Part shown: in pieces, positions 28,178 through 37,693 of the stretch
Position numbering within the stretch: the first letter of the stretch is position 1
How the letters are laid out: each line of letters starts with the position of its first letter
NCBI RefSeq assembly: GCF_018881975.1
Contig: NZ_JACVPJ010000003.1
Location: 62,001 to 126,000, forward strand
Reading direction: 5' to 3'
DNA: 64,000 bases
DNA from: Polynucleobacter sp. JS-Safj-400b-B2
GTDB lineage: Bacteria > Pseudomonadota > Gammaproteobacteria > Burkholderiales > Burkholderiaceae
Position numbers and translations under genes: made by a program
Notes under the pieces: generated by a model
Seen by the model: only the letters and a program-made list of their open reading frames with translations
What the model was told of the DNA's origin: nothing
Databases searched by the model: none

Positions 28178-31078
28178 ATGAATAACGAAATCAAGATCCG
28201 CGGTGCCCGCACCCACAACCTCAAAAACATCAATCTAGACATCCCTAGAGAGAAACTTGTTGTCCTTACTGGCTTATCAGGCTCAGGCAAAAGCTCATTG
28301 GCTTTTGACACTCTGTATGCAGAAGGCCAACGCCGCTACGTGGAATCTCTCTCGGCTTATGCCCGTCAGTTTTTACAACTCATGGAAAAGCCAGATGTCG
28401 ATACGATTGAAGGGCTTTCACCAGCGATTTCCATTGAGCAAAAAGCAACGAGTCATAACCCGCGCTCAACAGTGGGTACCGTTACTGAAATTCATGATTA
28501 TTTGCGTTTGTTATTTGCACGCGCAGGCACACCCCATTGCCCAGATCATGATCTTCCACTAGAAGCCCAAAGCGTTTCCCAAATGGTTGACACTGTGTTG
28601 TCGATGCCGGAAGATACGAAGCTCATGATTCTCGCTCCTGTTGTGAGTGAGCGCAAAGGTGAGTTTGTCGACCTCTTCCAGGATCTGCAGGCACAAGGGT
28701 TTGTGCGCTTCCGCGTGCGCTCTGGTGGTGGCACGGCAAACGTTGCTAAAGCAGAAATTTTTGAAGTTGATCAATTGCCAACGCTTAAGAAAAACGATAA
28801 GCACTCTATTGAAGTGGTAGTGGATCGCATTAAAGTACGTCCTGATATTCAGCAACGTTTGGCAGAATCTTTTGAGATAGCCCTTCGCCTGGCTGATGGC
28901 AAAGCCATGATCGTAAATATGGATACTGGCAAAGAGATGATTTTCTCTAGCAAGTTTGCTTGCCCAGTTTGCTCATATTCATTACAAGAGTTAGAGCCTC
29001 GCCTCTTCTCGTTTAACAACCCAATGGGCGCATGCCCATCTTGTGACGGCCTAGGTCACCAGTCCTTCTTTGACCCTAAGCGTATCGTGGCGCACCCTGA
29101 TTTATCACTCGCTTCAGGCGCCATTAAAGGCTGGGATCGCCGCAATCAGTTCTACTTCAAACTCCTTCAGACCCTAGCCAAACATGGCGGCTTTGATGTA
29201 GAGAAGCCATTTGAGACACTCAATAAGAAGCAACAAGATTTGATTCTCTTGGGCTCTGGTGATGTCACTATTCCTTTTGAATACATCAACGAACGAGGCA
29301 AAAATAGCATTCGTGAACATGCCTTCGAGGGTATTGTTGCGAACTTTGAAAGACGCTATCGCGAAACTGATTCCATGACAGTTCGCGAAGAACTATCGCG
29401 CTATCAAAATGTCCAAACCTGCCCAGAATGTAACGGTAGTCGTTTGCGTAAAGAGGCACGCTTTGTCAAAGTCGGTGAGAAAAAACAATCTCGCGCAATT
29501 TATGAGATCAGCGCCCTACCACTGAAAGAAGCTAAAGAATATTTTGAAACGCTTGAACTCAAAGGCGCTAAACGAGAAATCGCTGACAAGATTGTCAAAG
29601 AGATTGGTGCACGTCTGCGCTTCTTAAACGACGTAGGTCTGGATTACCTTTCCCTCGAGCGCAGTGCCGACACCTTGTCCGGTGGTGAGGCTCAACGTAT
29701 TCGTTTGGCTAGCCAGATTGGCTCTGGCTTAACAGGTGTAATGTACGTATTGGATGAACCGTCCATTGGTCTGCATCAACGTGATAACGATCGCCTGATT
29801 GGCACCCTGAAGCACCTGCGTGATTTAGGTAATAGCGTTTTGGTAGTTGAACATGATGAAGATATGATCCGTGCCTCTGACTGGGTGATTGATATTGGCC
29901 CTGGGGCTGGCGTTCATGGTGGTGAAGTGGTTGCTCAAGGCACGCCGGCAGAAGTAGAAGCAAACCCAAATTCTTTAACGGGCGCTTATCTTGCTGGCAG
30001 AGAAGCCATTGCGGTTCCAGAAAATCGTATTCCTGTAAATGATCGTTTCTTAGAAATCATTGGCGCGCGTGGCAATAACTTGCAATCAGTTCACGCCAAG
30101 ATTCCCGTTGGATTATTAACCTGCGTTACTGGTGTATCAGGCTCAGGTAAATCCACCTTAATTAACGATACCTTGCATCATGCTGTCGCGCAGCATCTGT
30201 ATGGATCGAATGCAGAGCCTGCAGCACATGATGCGATCAAGGGTCTAGAGCATTTCGATAAAGTCATTAGCGTTGACCAGTCACCGATTGGCAGAACACC
30301 GCGCTCTAACCCAGCTACCTATACCGGGCTATTTACTCCGATTAGAGAACTCTTCGCTGGCGTACCCGCATCTCGAGAGCGTGGCTATGAAGCTGGTCGC
30401 TTCTCTTTTAACGTTAAGGGTGGTCGCTGTGATTCCTGTGAAGGCGATGGCGTACTCAAAGTAGAGATGCACTTCCTACCTGACGTGTATGTTCCATGCG
30501 ATGTATGTCACGGCAAGCGCTACAACCGCGAGACCTTAGATATTCGCTACAAGGGTAAGAATATTCATGAAGTGCTCTCGATGACTATCGAACAGGCACA
30601 TGAATTCTTTGAAGCGGTTCCAGTTGTGAAGCGCAAACTCAAAACATTGCTAGACGTAGGTCTTGGCTATGTGAAACTCGGGCAAAGTGCCACCACCCTA
30701 TCCGGCGGTGAAGCGCAACGTGTGAAACTTTCTCTTGAGCTTTCTAAGCGTGATACCGGCAGAACCCTATATATCCTCGATGAACCAACCACGGGTTTAC
30801 ATTTCCATGATATCCAATTGCTATTAACCGTGATTCAAACGCTCAAGAAACAAGGCAATACGATTGTCATCATTGAGCACAACTTAGATGTTATTAAAAC
30901 AGCTGATTGGATTATTGACTTAGGGCCTAAGGGCGGCGCCGGCGGTGGACAGATCATTGCTACTGGTACACCTGAAGATGTGGCTAAAAATGAATTGAGT
31001 TTTACAGGTCACTACCTAGCTCCACTGCTGACTCGCAAAACACCCACTCCTGCAGCCAGCAAAAAGAAAGCGAAGTAA
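28178..31078 (+). CDS. uvrA: Excinuclease ABC subunit A
   Basis: UvrA recognises bulky DNA lesions and loads UvrB in nucleotide excision repair. Two ABC ATPase modules are present. The first Walker A is [14 protein letters not shown] near residue 32, with its signature [17 protein letters not shown] near 500. The second Walker A is [14 protein letters not shown] near 650, with [15 protein letters not shown] near 845. Zinc fingers are seen as CPVC...CPSCDGLG and CDSCEGDG...[10 protein letters not shown]. Length 966, slightly longer than E. coli because of a Lys/Ala/Pro-rich tail. I found no LexA-type operator in the short upstream gap. Confidence 0.97.
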   Translation: MNNEIKIRGARTHNLKNINLDIPREKLVVLTGLSGSGKSSLAFDTLYAEGQRRYVESLSAYARQFLQLMEKPDVDTIEGLSPAISIEQKATSHNPRSTVGTVTEIHDYLRLLFARAGTPHCPDHDLPLEAQSVSQMVDTVLSMPEDTKLMILAPVVSERKGEFVDLFQDLQAQGFVRFRVRSGGGTANVAKAEIFEVDQLPTLKKNDKHSIEVVVDRIKVRPDIQQRLAESFEIALRLADGKAMIVNMDTGKEMIFSSKFACPVCSYSLQELEPRLFSFNNPMGACPSCDGLGHQSFFDPKRIVAHPDLSLASGAIKGWDRRNQFYFKLLQTLAKHGGFDVEKPFETLNKKQQDLILLGSGDVTIPFEYINERGKNSIREHAFEGIVANFERRYRETDSMTVREELSRYQNVQTCPECNGSRLRKEARFVKVGEKKQSRAIYEISALPLKEAKEYFETLELKGAKREIADKIVKEIGARLRFLNDVGLDYLSLERSADTLSGGEAQRIRLASQIGSGLTGVMYVLDEPSIGLHQRDNDRLIGTLKHLRDLGNSVLVVEHDEDMIRASDWVIDIGPGAGVHGGEVVAQGTPAEVEANPNSLTGAYLAGREAIAVPENRIPVNDRFLEIIGARGNNLQSVHAKIPVGLLTCVTGVSGSGKSTLINDTLHHAVAQHLYGSNAEPAAHDAIKGLEHFDKVISVDQSPIGRTPRSNPATYTGLFTPIRELFAGVPASRERGYEAGRFSFNVKGGRCDSCEGDGVLKVEMHFLPDVYVPCDVCHGKRYNRETLDIRYKGKNIHEVLSMTIEQAHEFFEAVPVVKRKLKTLLDVGLGYVKLGQSATTLSGGEAQRVKLSLELSKRDTGRTLYILDEPTTGLHFHDIQLLLTVIQTLKKQGNTIVIIEHNLDVIKTADWIIDLGPKGGAGGGQIIATGTPEDVAKNELSFTGHYLAPLLTRKTPTPAASKKKAK

Positions 31079-31110
31079 AGCAACAAAAGCGTGCAGTGTT
31101 TGGATTGATC

Positions 31111-33093
31111 TCAGAGTAATTTAGCTTCAGCTAAATCAGTCGCCTCTGAATTGCCTGAGATCACCAAAATATCATTGGCCTCAAGCTGGAGATCTGGAGT
31201 AGGATCCAACTTCACATAATCTGCGTTTCGACCCTTGCGCCTTACTGCCTGAACATTGACGCCGTCTTTCTCCAGATCGAGTTCACCGAGCGTTTTGCCA
31301 ATTGCCCGTGAATGCGGTAGCAGGGTAATTGCGTGTAAGCGCCAAGATTCATTCGAACCAAAGTCATCGTCTGCAGATCCCCGGAAATAGCCCCTGAGCA
31401 AGCTGTAACGCTCTTCTCTTGCTGTCGTTATGCGTCGTACTACCTTACGCATTGGCACGCCCATAATCAGCAGAACATGGGAAGCAATCATTAAGCTACC
31501 CTCAATGAGCTCGGGCACGACTTCGGTAGCACCAGCTGCCTGCAGTTTTGCAATATCTGCATCATCTCTAGTACGAACCAGCACTGTCATACCAGGGCGT
31601 AAATGTTCAACCTGACGAAGAACCCGCATGCTTGCTGCAGTATCAGCATAGGTGATTACAACTGCCTTAGCTCTCGAAAGGCCGGCGGCAACTAAATAAT
31701 TTTCACGGCTTGCATCGCCATAAACTACATTATCACCAGCAGCCGCAGCCTCTTTGACGCGATCAGGATCTAAATCCAGAGCAATGTAAGGAATTTTTTC
31801 TTGGTCAAGCATGCGCGCCAAACTTTGACCTGAACGACCAAAGCCGCAAATGACTACATGGTTTTCATTGCGTACGCTTTTAGAAGCAACGCGAGTGAGA
31901 GCTAGTGATTGCAGCAACCATTCATTGCTAGAAAAACGCATTGCTATACGATCACTGTACTCAATGAGAAATGGTGCGCAGAACATTGAGATCAACATAG
32001 CTGCTAATACTGCTTGACTCAAGGTGGGGTCAATTAGATCCAATCCATCAATCTGATTGAGCAACACAAAGCCAAATTCACCTGCCTGAGCCAAACACAA
32101 GCCGGTTCTAATGGAGATGCCAGTACCGGAACCAAAGGCCCGTGATAACAAGGCAATCAGGCCAAACTTAAAGATGAGCGGGCCAATCAGGAGCACTAAA
32201 ACCAGTAACCACTGCTCACGTATGACATTGAAATCTAGCAACATGCCAATCGTAATAAAGAAGAGGCCAAGCAAGACATCACGGAACGGTTTGACATCCT
32301 CTTCCACCTGGTGACGATAAGGAGTTTCTGAAATCAACATGCCCGCCAAGAACGCACCGAGAGCCAGCGATAAACCAAAGTGCTCGGTTAATCCGGCCAT
32401 ACCCAACACAATCAACAAGAGGTTGAGCATGAATAATTCTTGTGAGCGTAACTTAGCAACCAACCTAAACCAATGACTCATCAAGCTTTGACCAATAAAG
32501 AAAATCAATACCAAAGCTATCGTAATTTTGATTGAGGCTGCTGTAAGCGCAACAAATAAGTCTGAAGGATTTTTTCCGAGTGATGGCAACAAGATCAGCA
32601 GGAATACAACCGCCAAATCCTGGAATAGCAAAATGCCTACGACATTACGGCCATGTTCGATCTCTAACTCAGCACGATCCGAGATCAGTTTGGTCACAAT
32701 GGCAGTAGATGACATTGCTAACGCGCCACCTAAGGCGATAGCAGCATGCCATGAAATGGGATAAATCCAATTAATCAAAAGACTCGCTGGGACTGCCAGC
32801 AACATAGTCAAAATGACCTGACTACCCCCCAATCCAAATACGATCGACCGCATGGCTCTGAGCTTATGAAGATTAAATTCCAGGCCGATTGAGAACATCA
32901 GGAACACCACACCAAACTCAGCCAAATACTTCACCGTAGCCGAATCATTTGCCAAGCCAAGGGCATGTGGGCCAATCAGCACGCCAATGGCCAAATAGCC
33001 CAGAATAGGGGGTAAGCCAAAATAGCGGAAAATAACCACTCCGGCCACACCCGAGGCCAGGAGAATGAGGGTTAATTGAAGGACTGACGGCAT
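31111..33093 (-). CDS. CPA2-family (Kef-type) cation/proton antiporter with TrkA domains
   Basis: This 660-residue protein has an N-terminal sodium/proton-exchanger domain of about twelve helices (residues 1-380). Next is a TrkA-N/RCK nucleotide-binding domain starting with VVICGFGRSGQSLARML near residue 413, and a C-terminal TrkA-C domain (LGELDLEKDGVNVQAVRRKGR). The layout equals KefB/KefC and YbaL, glutathione- or nucleotide-gated potassium efflux systems. Which of these it is cannot be told from the sequence by eye. It is divergent from kdsD, with ATGs about 12 bases apart, so the promoters must overlap the neighbouring coding starts. Confidence 0.88.
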   Translation of the reverse strand: MPSVLQLTLILLASGVAGVVIFRYFGLPPILGYLAIGVLIGPHALGLANDSATVKYLAEFGVVFLMFSIGLEFNLHKLRAMRSIVFGLGGSQVILTMLLAVPASLLINWIYPISWHAAIALGGALAMSSTAIVTKLISDRAELEIEHGRNVVGILLFQDLAVVFLLILLPSLGKNPSDLFVALTAASIKITIALVLIFFIGQSLMSHWFRLVAKLRSQELFMLNLLLIVLGMAGLTEHFGLSLALGAFLAGMLISETPYRHQVEEDVKPFRDVLLGLFFITIGMLLDFNVIREQWLLVLVLLIGPLIFKFGLIALLSRAFGSGTGISIRTGLCLAQAGEFGFVLLNQIDGLDLIDPTLSQAVLAAMLISMFCAPFLIEYSDRIAMRFSSNEWLLQSLALTRVASKSVRNENHVVICGFGRSGQSLARMLDQEKIPYIALDLDPDRVKEAAAAGDNVVYGDASRENYLVAAGLSRAKAVVITYADTAASMRVLRQVEHLRPGMTVLVRTRDDADIAKLQAAGATEVVPELIEGSLMIASHVLLIMGVPMRKVVRRITTAREERYSLLRGYFRGSADDDFGSNESWRLHAITLLPHSRAIGKTLGELDLEKDGVNVQAVRRKGRNADYVKLDPTPDLQLEANDILVISGNSEATDLAEAKLL

Positions 33094-33104
33094 ATACTTA
33101 CTTG

Positions 33105-34097
33105 ATGATAGCTAAGACTCGTGAACGTACCCTAAAGCTTGCGCGCGACACCCTCACTATTGAGGCTGCTGCACTGCAAACCATGCGTGATCGCCTTGAA
33201 GGCGCTAACGCTGACGCCCTTGTGCTGGCAGTTGAGCTTTTACATGGCTGCAAAGGCAGAATCGTGGTGTCCGGAATCGGTAAATCGGGACATATTGCCC
33301 GAAAAATTGCTGCCACCTTTGCCTCCACCGGATCCCCAGCATTTTTTGTTCATCCTGCTGAAGCCAGCCACGGTGATCTAGGCATGGTGACCAGAGATGA
33401 TGTTTTCGTCGCTCTTTCCAATTCTGGCGAGACCGATGAACTTCTCACCATCGTTCCAATTGTGAAACGTACGGGCGCAAAACTGATTGCCCTTACTGGT
33501 GCCCCAAATTCTTCTCTTGCCAAATTAGCAGACGCGCACTTAGATACCAGCGTTGAAAAAGAAGCTTGTCCTTTAAACCTCGCGCCTACTACTAGCACCA
33601 CTGCAGCACTAGCAATGGGTGATGCGCTAGCGGTTGCCTTATTAGACGCACGAGGCTTTGAAGCCGAGGATTTTATTCGCTCCCATCCCGGCGGCAGACT
33701 AGGTCGCAAGCAACTGATGCATGTAAGCGAAGTGATGCGTAGTCTTGCAGAAACGCCGAAGATTTCTATCGACGCTTCACTGCAAGATGCCTTGCTTGAG
33801 ATGACATCAAAGCGTATGGGCATGGTGGTAATACTAGACGCCAACCAGAAAGTATTTGGCATTTTGACCGATGGTGACTTGCGTCGCCTCCTAGAAAAAA
33901 CTACCAATCTAGCTGGCATCAAACTCGAGAGCGCAACCACTCCAGATCCCCGCACCATACCAGCAGAGTTACTTGCTGAAGAAGCAATTGAGATGATGGA
34001 AAAACATCGTATTAATCACCTAGTGGTGACTGATGACAAAGGCCATTTACTAGGCGCCTTAAATCTGCATGATTTATTTGCCGCCAAAGTCATTTAA
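33105..34097 (+). CDS. kdsD: Arabinose-5-phosphate isomerase KdsD
   Basis: KdsD makes D-arabinose 5-phosphate for KDO, the inner core sugar of LPS. An N-terminal SIS domain (about 35-170) contains GRIVVSGIGKSGHIARKIA and LSNSGETDELL; HPAEASHGDLGMV provides the conserved active-site region. A pair of CBS domains follows (GMVVILDANQKVFGILTDGDLRR and INHLVVTDDKGHLLGALNLHDL). The ATG at 33105 gives 330 residues; a TTG precedes it by one codon. TATACT lies exactly 6 bases before the ATG and no ribosome binding site is visible. First gene of the kdsD-kdsC-lptC-lptA-lptB operon. Confidence 0.96.
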   Translation: MIAKTRERTLKLARDTLTIEAAALQTMRDRLEGANADALVLAVELLHGCKGRIVVSGIGKSGHIARKIAATFASTGSPAFFVHPAEASHGDLGMVTRDDVFVALSNSGETDELLTIVPIVKRTGAKLIALTGAPNSSLAKLADAHLDTSVEKEACPLNLAPTTSTTAALAMGDALAVALLDARGFEAEDFIRSHPGGRLGRKQLMHVSEVMRSLAETPKISIDASLQDALLEMTSKRMGMVVILDANQKVFGILTDGDLRRLLEKTTNLAGIKLESATTPDPRTIPAELLAEEAIEMMEKHRINHLVVTDDKGHLLGALNLHDLFAAKVI

Positions 34098-34121
34098 TTT
34101 AATTAGTGATCGAAATTTTTT

Positions 34122-34694
34122 ATGCCTAGCGCCTTTACACCTCATAACACCAACCCCCTTACGCAATACCCACAAGCTTGGGAGCGCGCTGGTCAAGTAA
34201 AACTTCTAGTATTGGATGTTGATGGCGTTCTGACCAATGGACAGGTTTGGATTGGTGCGGATGGCAAAGAGTCTTTAAAAGCTTTTGATATTCAAGATGG
34301 CTTAGGAATCAAATTATTAGAGCAATGCGATATTCCGACTGCCATTATTACCGGCAGAAGTTCCAAAATGGTTTTAGCGCGCTGTGAAGAGCTTGGTATT
34401 AAATATGTTCACATGGGCGTTGAAAATAAAGCTATCGCATTGGGAGAACTCATTAAATCTCTTGGACTGACTACAGCCGATTGCGCTGTCATGGGTGATG
34501 ATTGGCCAGATCTGCAAATGATGAAAAATGCAGGCCTACGGATTTGTCCGGCACAAGGTCATGAGGCTGTTAAAGGGTTCGCTCACTTAGTGACGACTCG
34601 TAGCGGTGGCAACAGCGCCGTGCGCGAGGTATGCGATCTGATTCTGAAAGCACAGAATCGTTATGAAGAATTGCTAAATAAGGCCCGTAGCTAA
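34122..34694 (+). CDS. kdsC: KDO-8-phosphate phosphatase KdsC
   Basis: A 190-residue HAD-superfamily phosphatase of the capless C0 type, which removes phosphate from KDO 8-phosphate. HAD motif I is LLVLDVDGVLTNGQVW near residue 29, motif II follows in TAIITGRSS, and motif III/IV is CAVMGDDWPDLQMM near 124. A conserved C-terminal tail (TTRSGGNSAVREVCDLIL) contributes to the tetramer active site in the family. It lies 24 bases after kdsD and 3 bases before lptC. Confidence 0.96.
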   Translation: MPSAFTPHNTNPLTQYPQAWERAGQVKLLVLDVDGVLTNGQVWIGADGKESLKAFDIQDGLGIKLLEQCDIPTAIITGRSSKMVLARCEELGIKYVHMGVENKAIALGELIKSLGLTTADCAVMGDDWPDLQMMKNAGLRICPAQGHEAVKGFAHLVTTRSGGNSAVREVCDLILKAQNRYEELLNKARS

Positions 34695-34697
34695 GTA

Positions 34698-35339
34698 ATG
34701 CAATTAAAGCCTCAACAAATTAGAGTAGGCATTGGTCGCGTCCTTTTGCGTCTAATGCCCTTGATTTTGATGGGCGCACTAACACTAGCAACCTTTTGGC
34801 TCGTACAAAAAAATACTCCGCCAGAAAAATCTCCCCTAGAGCGTGTGCGACTTCATGAGCCCGATTACACAATTAAAGATGGCGCACTGTCTGCCTTAAA
34901 TGAATTAGGCAACACCAAATATCGAATTTTGGGAGTCAAAGTTACTCACTACGATGACGATGCCTCAATCGATATCCTTACACCTCGTATGCGCTTGTTT
35001 CAGGCAGAGAAAGCGCCTGTTACCGTCAAGTCAGATACCGGACATGTCGATGGCGATCTCACTATTTTGGATTTGTACGATAACGCCAGTATCTTTCGCC
35101 CCGCTCAAGAGGCGACGGCATCACAGCCTGCTACTTTAAGAATGTTGGCTAGCTCAAGCTATTTCAAAGTACTTATCAACGATGACATTATCGAAACAGA
35201 TCGGCCAATTACCCTTGAGCAAGGGATGTCGATCATGAGCTCTACTGACGGTGGTGTATTTAATAACGTTGAGCAAAGCATGGTGCTCAGCGGTCAAGTC
35301 AAGGGACGCATCGAACGCGCCCCACGGAGTAAACCATAA
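34698..35339 (+). CDS. lptC: LPS export protein LptC
   Basis: LptC is the bitopic inner-membrane protein that passes LPS from LptBFG to LptA. The 213-residue sequence starts with a short cytoplasmic stretch and one membrane helix (LMPLILMGALTLATFWLV, about 16-33). A periplasmic beta-jellyroll follows (PDYTIKDGALSALNELGNT onward). It is located between kdsC and lptA, as in other Gram-negative bacteria, with lptA starting one base after its stop. Confidence 0.93.
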   Translation: MQLKPQQIRVGIGRVLLRLMPLILMGALTLATFWLVQKNTPPEKSPLERVRLHEPDYTIKDGALSALNELGNTKYRILGVKVTHYDDDASIDILTPRMRLFQAEKAPVTVKSDTGHVDGDLTILDLYDNASIFRPAQEATASQPATLRMLASSSYFKVLINDDIIETDRPITLEQGMSIMSSTDGGVFNNVEQSMVLSGQVKGRIERAPRSKP

Positions 35340-35340
35340 A

Positions 35341-35913
35341 ATGGTTCCGATGAAATACATGCTCACACGTGTAGCGATACTCAGCTGTCTCGCGCTTGGG
35401 TTGACCGCTCCTGTTTCAACGTATGCAGAGAAAGCAGATCAAGATAAACCCATCATCCTCGAAGCCGAAAAAGTTTCCGTGGATGATGTCAAACAAGTTT
35501 ATGACCTTAATGGTCAAGTATTACTGATTAAGGGCAGCATCATTGTTACCGGCGAAGATGGACATATTGCAGTAGATCCTCAGGGCTATGAATTTGTGGA
35601 TGTTGTTGGAACGCCTGAAGCAGTAGCAAGCTTTAGACAACGTCGTGAAGGACTTGCTGATGAATTCATGCAAGGTCGCGGCACTCAAGTGACTTATGAC
35701 GCAAAGACAGAGTTTCTAACCCTTACCGGTGATGCCAGCCTCAAGCGCTTACTCAATATGCAAATGCTTGATCAGCTGAAAGGCTGGAAAATTGAGTACG
35801 ATGATGTAAAGCAGTACTATCGAGTCGTACCCCCCAAAGATGCAAAGCCGGATGATTTGCCTACAGCAAGGGCCATCCTTTCACCAAGACGAAAAGCAAC
35901 CCTAGAGAAATGA
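35341..35913 (+). CDS. lptA: LPS transport periplasmic protein LptA
   Basis: LptA forms the periplasmic bridge that carries LPS to LptD. The ATG at 35341 gives 190 residues with a Sec signal peptide ([23 protein letters not shown], cleaved after about residue 26). The OstA-like beta-jellyroll follows: [22 protein letters not shown], with [12 protein letters not shown] next. The frame is open further upstream inside lptC, but those residues are not family-like. Its stop overlaps the lptB start as ATGA. A purine-rich GGAG lies 11 bases before the ATG; an in-frame ATG three codons in is an alternative start. Confidence 0.93.
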   Translation: MVPMKYMLTRVAILSCLALGLTAPVSTYAEKADQDKPIILEAEKVSVDDVKQVYDLNGQVLLIKGSIIVTGEDGHIAVDPQGYEFVDVVGTPEAVASFRQRREGLADEFMQGRGTQVTYDAKTEFLTLTGDASLKRLLNMQMLDQLKGWKIEYDDVKQYYRVVPPKDAKPDDLPTARAILSPRRKATLEK

Positions 35914-36677
35914 CAGCGGATTTAGCCCAAATCAATGATGCGCCAACACTAAGTGCCCATAATTTACAAAAACGTTACGGCTCAAGAACTGTAGTTCGGG
36001 ACGTATCAGTCCAAGTAAGGTGTGGTGAAGTCGTTGGATTGCTAGGGCCAAATGGGGCGGGCAAAACAACCTCCTTCTACATGATTGTTGGCCTTGTCCC
36101 ACTGGACGGGGGAAACATCGTTTTAGATGGCGCAGATATTACGCATTTACCCATTCATCAGCGTGCTCGCATGGGTCTCTCCTATTTGCCGCAAGAAGCC
36201 TCGGTATTCAGAAAGCTGAACGTAGCGGAAAATATTCAAGCCGTACTAGAACTCCAGGCTCAAGGAGGCAAACCCCTCAGCAAGGCTGAAATTGCCAACC
36301 GCCTGGATGAACTCTTAGGCGAACTCCAAATCAGCCATCTTCGTAATAACCCAGCCCTTTCCCTTTCAGGTGGTGAACGTAGGCGCGTGGAGATTGCTAG
36401 AGCTCTCGCTTCCCAGCCAAAATTTATCTTGTTAGATGAACCATTTGCTGGTGTTGACCCTATTGCCGTTGGGGAAATTCAACGAATTGTGCGCTTCCTT
36501 CGAGACCGACAAATTGGGGTGCTCATCACAGACCATAATGTTCGTGAAACCCTAGGCATCTGCGATCACGCCTACATCATCAGTGAAGGCAGTGTATTGG
36601 CCGAAGGCAAGCCTGAGCAGATTATTCAAAACGATGCCGTTAGAAGAGTCTATCTGGGCGAAAACTTCCGGATGTAA
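35910..36677 (+). CDS. lptB: LPS export ABC ATPase LptB
   Basis: LptB energises LPS extraction from the inner membrane together with LptF and LptG. The 255-residue ATPase has Walker [10 protein letters not shown] near residue 48, a Q-loop region ([15 protein letters not shown]), the signature [17 protein letters not shown] near 150 and Walker [18 protein letters not shown], which is characteristic of LptB. The N-terminal 15 residues are a short extension. In most Betaproteobacteria rpoN follows; here a 193-base gap leads directly to hpf. Confidence 0.97.
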   Translation: MTADLAQINDAPTLSAHNLQKRYGSRTVVRDVSVQVRCGEVVGLLGPNGAGKTTSFYMIVGLVPLDGGNIVLDGADITHLPIHQRARMGLSYLPQEASVFRKLNVAENIQAVLELQAQGGKPLSKAEIANRLDELLGELQISHLRNNPALSLSGGERRRVEIARALASQPKFILLDEPFAGVDPIAVGEIQRIVRFLRDRQIGVLITDHNVRETLGICDHAYIISEGSVLAEGKPEQIIQNDAVRRVYLGENFRM

Positions 36678-36763
36678 GCCAGGCAAGGCTCTACGCTTCT
36701 AAAGTAATAAAAATTGCACTTCCCTCTTGGTTTTCAGCAAATTCGCTGATACGCTGGAGGCTC

Positions 36764-36829
36764 ATGGTTTATTTTCCAAAAAAAACAGCACAAAAAATTT
36801 CAGGGGCTTGCTGCGCACCCCGGGTATGA
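36764..36829 (+). CDS. Possible 21-codon small ORF between lptB and hpf
   Basis: An ATG at 36764 is preceded by GGAGG at 5-base spacing, the strongest ribosome binding site in this region, and opens 21 codons ending in TGA. The product would be basic, with Lys-Lys near the start and a Cys-Cys pair near the end (GACCAPRV). A promoter-like pair lies upstream (TTGGTT, 17 bases, TACGCT), although transcription from it would start within the ribosome binding site. I recognise no family. It may be a leader peptide, a real small protein, or chance. Confidence 0.35.
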   Translation: MVYFPKKTAQKISGACCAPRV

Positions 36830-36870
36830 CAATGCGCACGCATCTATAGCATCTATAAAAGGAGTCGCTA

Positions 36871-37194
36871 ATGAATTTAAAAATTAATAGCCGTCATGTG
36901 GAAGTTACCCCTGCCATGCGCTCTCATCTCGAGGCGGGGCTAGCCAAAATTCGTAAGCACTTCGACCACGTCATTGATGCGTCTGCTTTTCTGGTGGTAG
37001 ATAAGGCCAAAGAAAAGGATTTACGTCAAAGCGCTGAGATCACCATTCACCTTAAGGGCAAGGACTTGTTCGCTGAAGCACACAATGCAGATCTCTATCA
37101 CGCCATGGATGCTGTAGTTGATAAACTAGAGCGCCAAGTCGTAAAACATAAAGAAAAGATTCAGGATCATCATCACGAAAAGCATTTTGAGTGA
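36871..37194 (+). CDS. hpf: Ribosome hibernation promoting factor (short form)
   Basis: A 107-residue HPF/YfiA-family protein that binds the 30S decoding region and promotes inactive 100S ribosomes in stationary phase. Starts MNLKINSRHVEVTPAMRSHL and contains VIDASAFLVVDKAKEKDLRQSAEITIHLKGKD in two adjacent parts (about 37-68) and a basic, His-rich tail (KHKEKIQDHHHEKHFE). It lacks the long C-terminal dimerisation domain, so it is the short form. A strong AAGGAG is 7 bases before the ATG. Usually found just after rpoN, which is missing here. Confidence 0.93.
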   Translation: MNLKINSRHVEVTPAMRSHLEAGLAKIRKHFDHVIDASAFLVVDKAKEKDLRQSAEITIHLKGKDLFAEAHNADLYHAMDAVVDKLERQVVKHKEKIQDHHHEKHFE

Positions 37195-37227
37195 TCAAGT
37201 GCGTCAGGACACCTATAATCAATTCAC

Positions 37228-37693
37228 ATGAATGCCCTGATCAATCTTTTTACTCCCGACTGCATTGCATTAGACATCCCCGCCAAAAGCAGGGCTGATG
37301 CATTTGCAGCCGCTGGAGAACTATTCTCCAAACAAACAGGTATCGCAGCTAACTCAGTAGTTGAGTTCCTCAATGCTCGCGAAGATTTAGGCTCCACCGC
37401 CCTCGGCGCGGGTGTAGCTATACCCCATGCATGGTCGGGTTAAGGGCTTAAAGCAGCCTAGCGCAGCCTTTATGAGACTGCAAAATCCAATCGAATTTGC
37501 TGCTCCGGATGGCGAAGCGGTATCCATCATGATTTTTTTATTGGTGCCCGAAAAAGCCACGCAACAACATTTAGAAATTTTGTCTTCGATCGCTCAGCTC
37601 CTATCGGATGCTAATGCTCGCCAGACCTTGTCTTCTGCAACAGATCCTGTAAAAGTGTGCGAACTCTTACAACACTGGGGCACAGCAAAATGA
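37228..37693 (+). pseudogene. ptsN: ptsN (EIIA-Ntr) disrupted by a 4-bp duplication
   Basis: Two overlapping frames together make one PtsN of about 153 residues. The first frame (37228-37443) covers the N-terminal half through GAGVAIPH and then ends after four foreign residues. The second frame (37427-37693) resumes with HGRVKGLKQPSAAF and continues to the C-terminus (VPEKATQQHLEILSSIAQLL). The join holds CATGCATG at 37426-37433: removing one CATG restores the family sequence. The histidine phosphorylated in EIIA-Ntr is the one in IPHG, exactly at the break. The second frame opens with an ATG that could restart translation. It overlaps hprK as ATGA. Confidence 0.9.

Noticed and set aside
33350..33958. 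202-codon ORF antisense to kdsD
   Set aside because: Complement of a conserved SIS/CBS enzyme, with no independent support.
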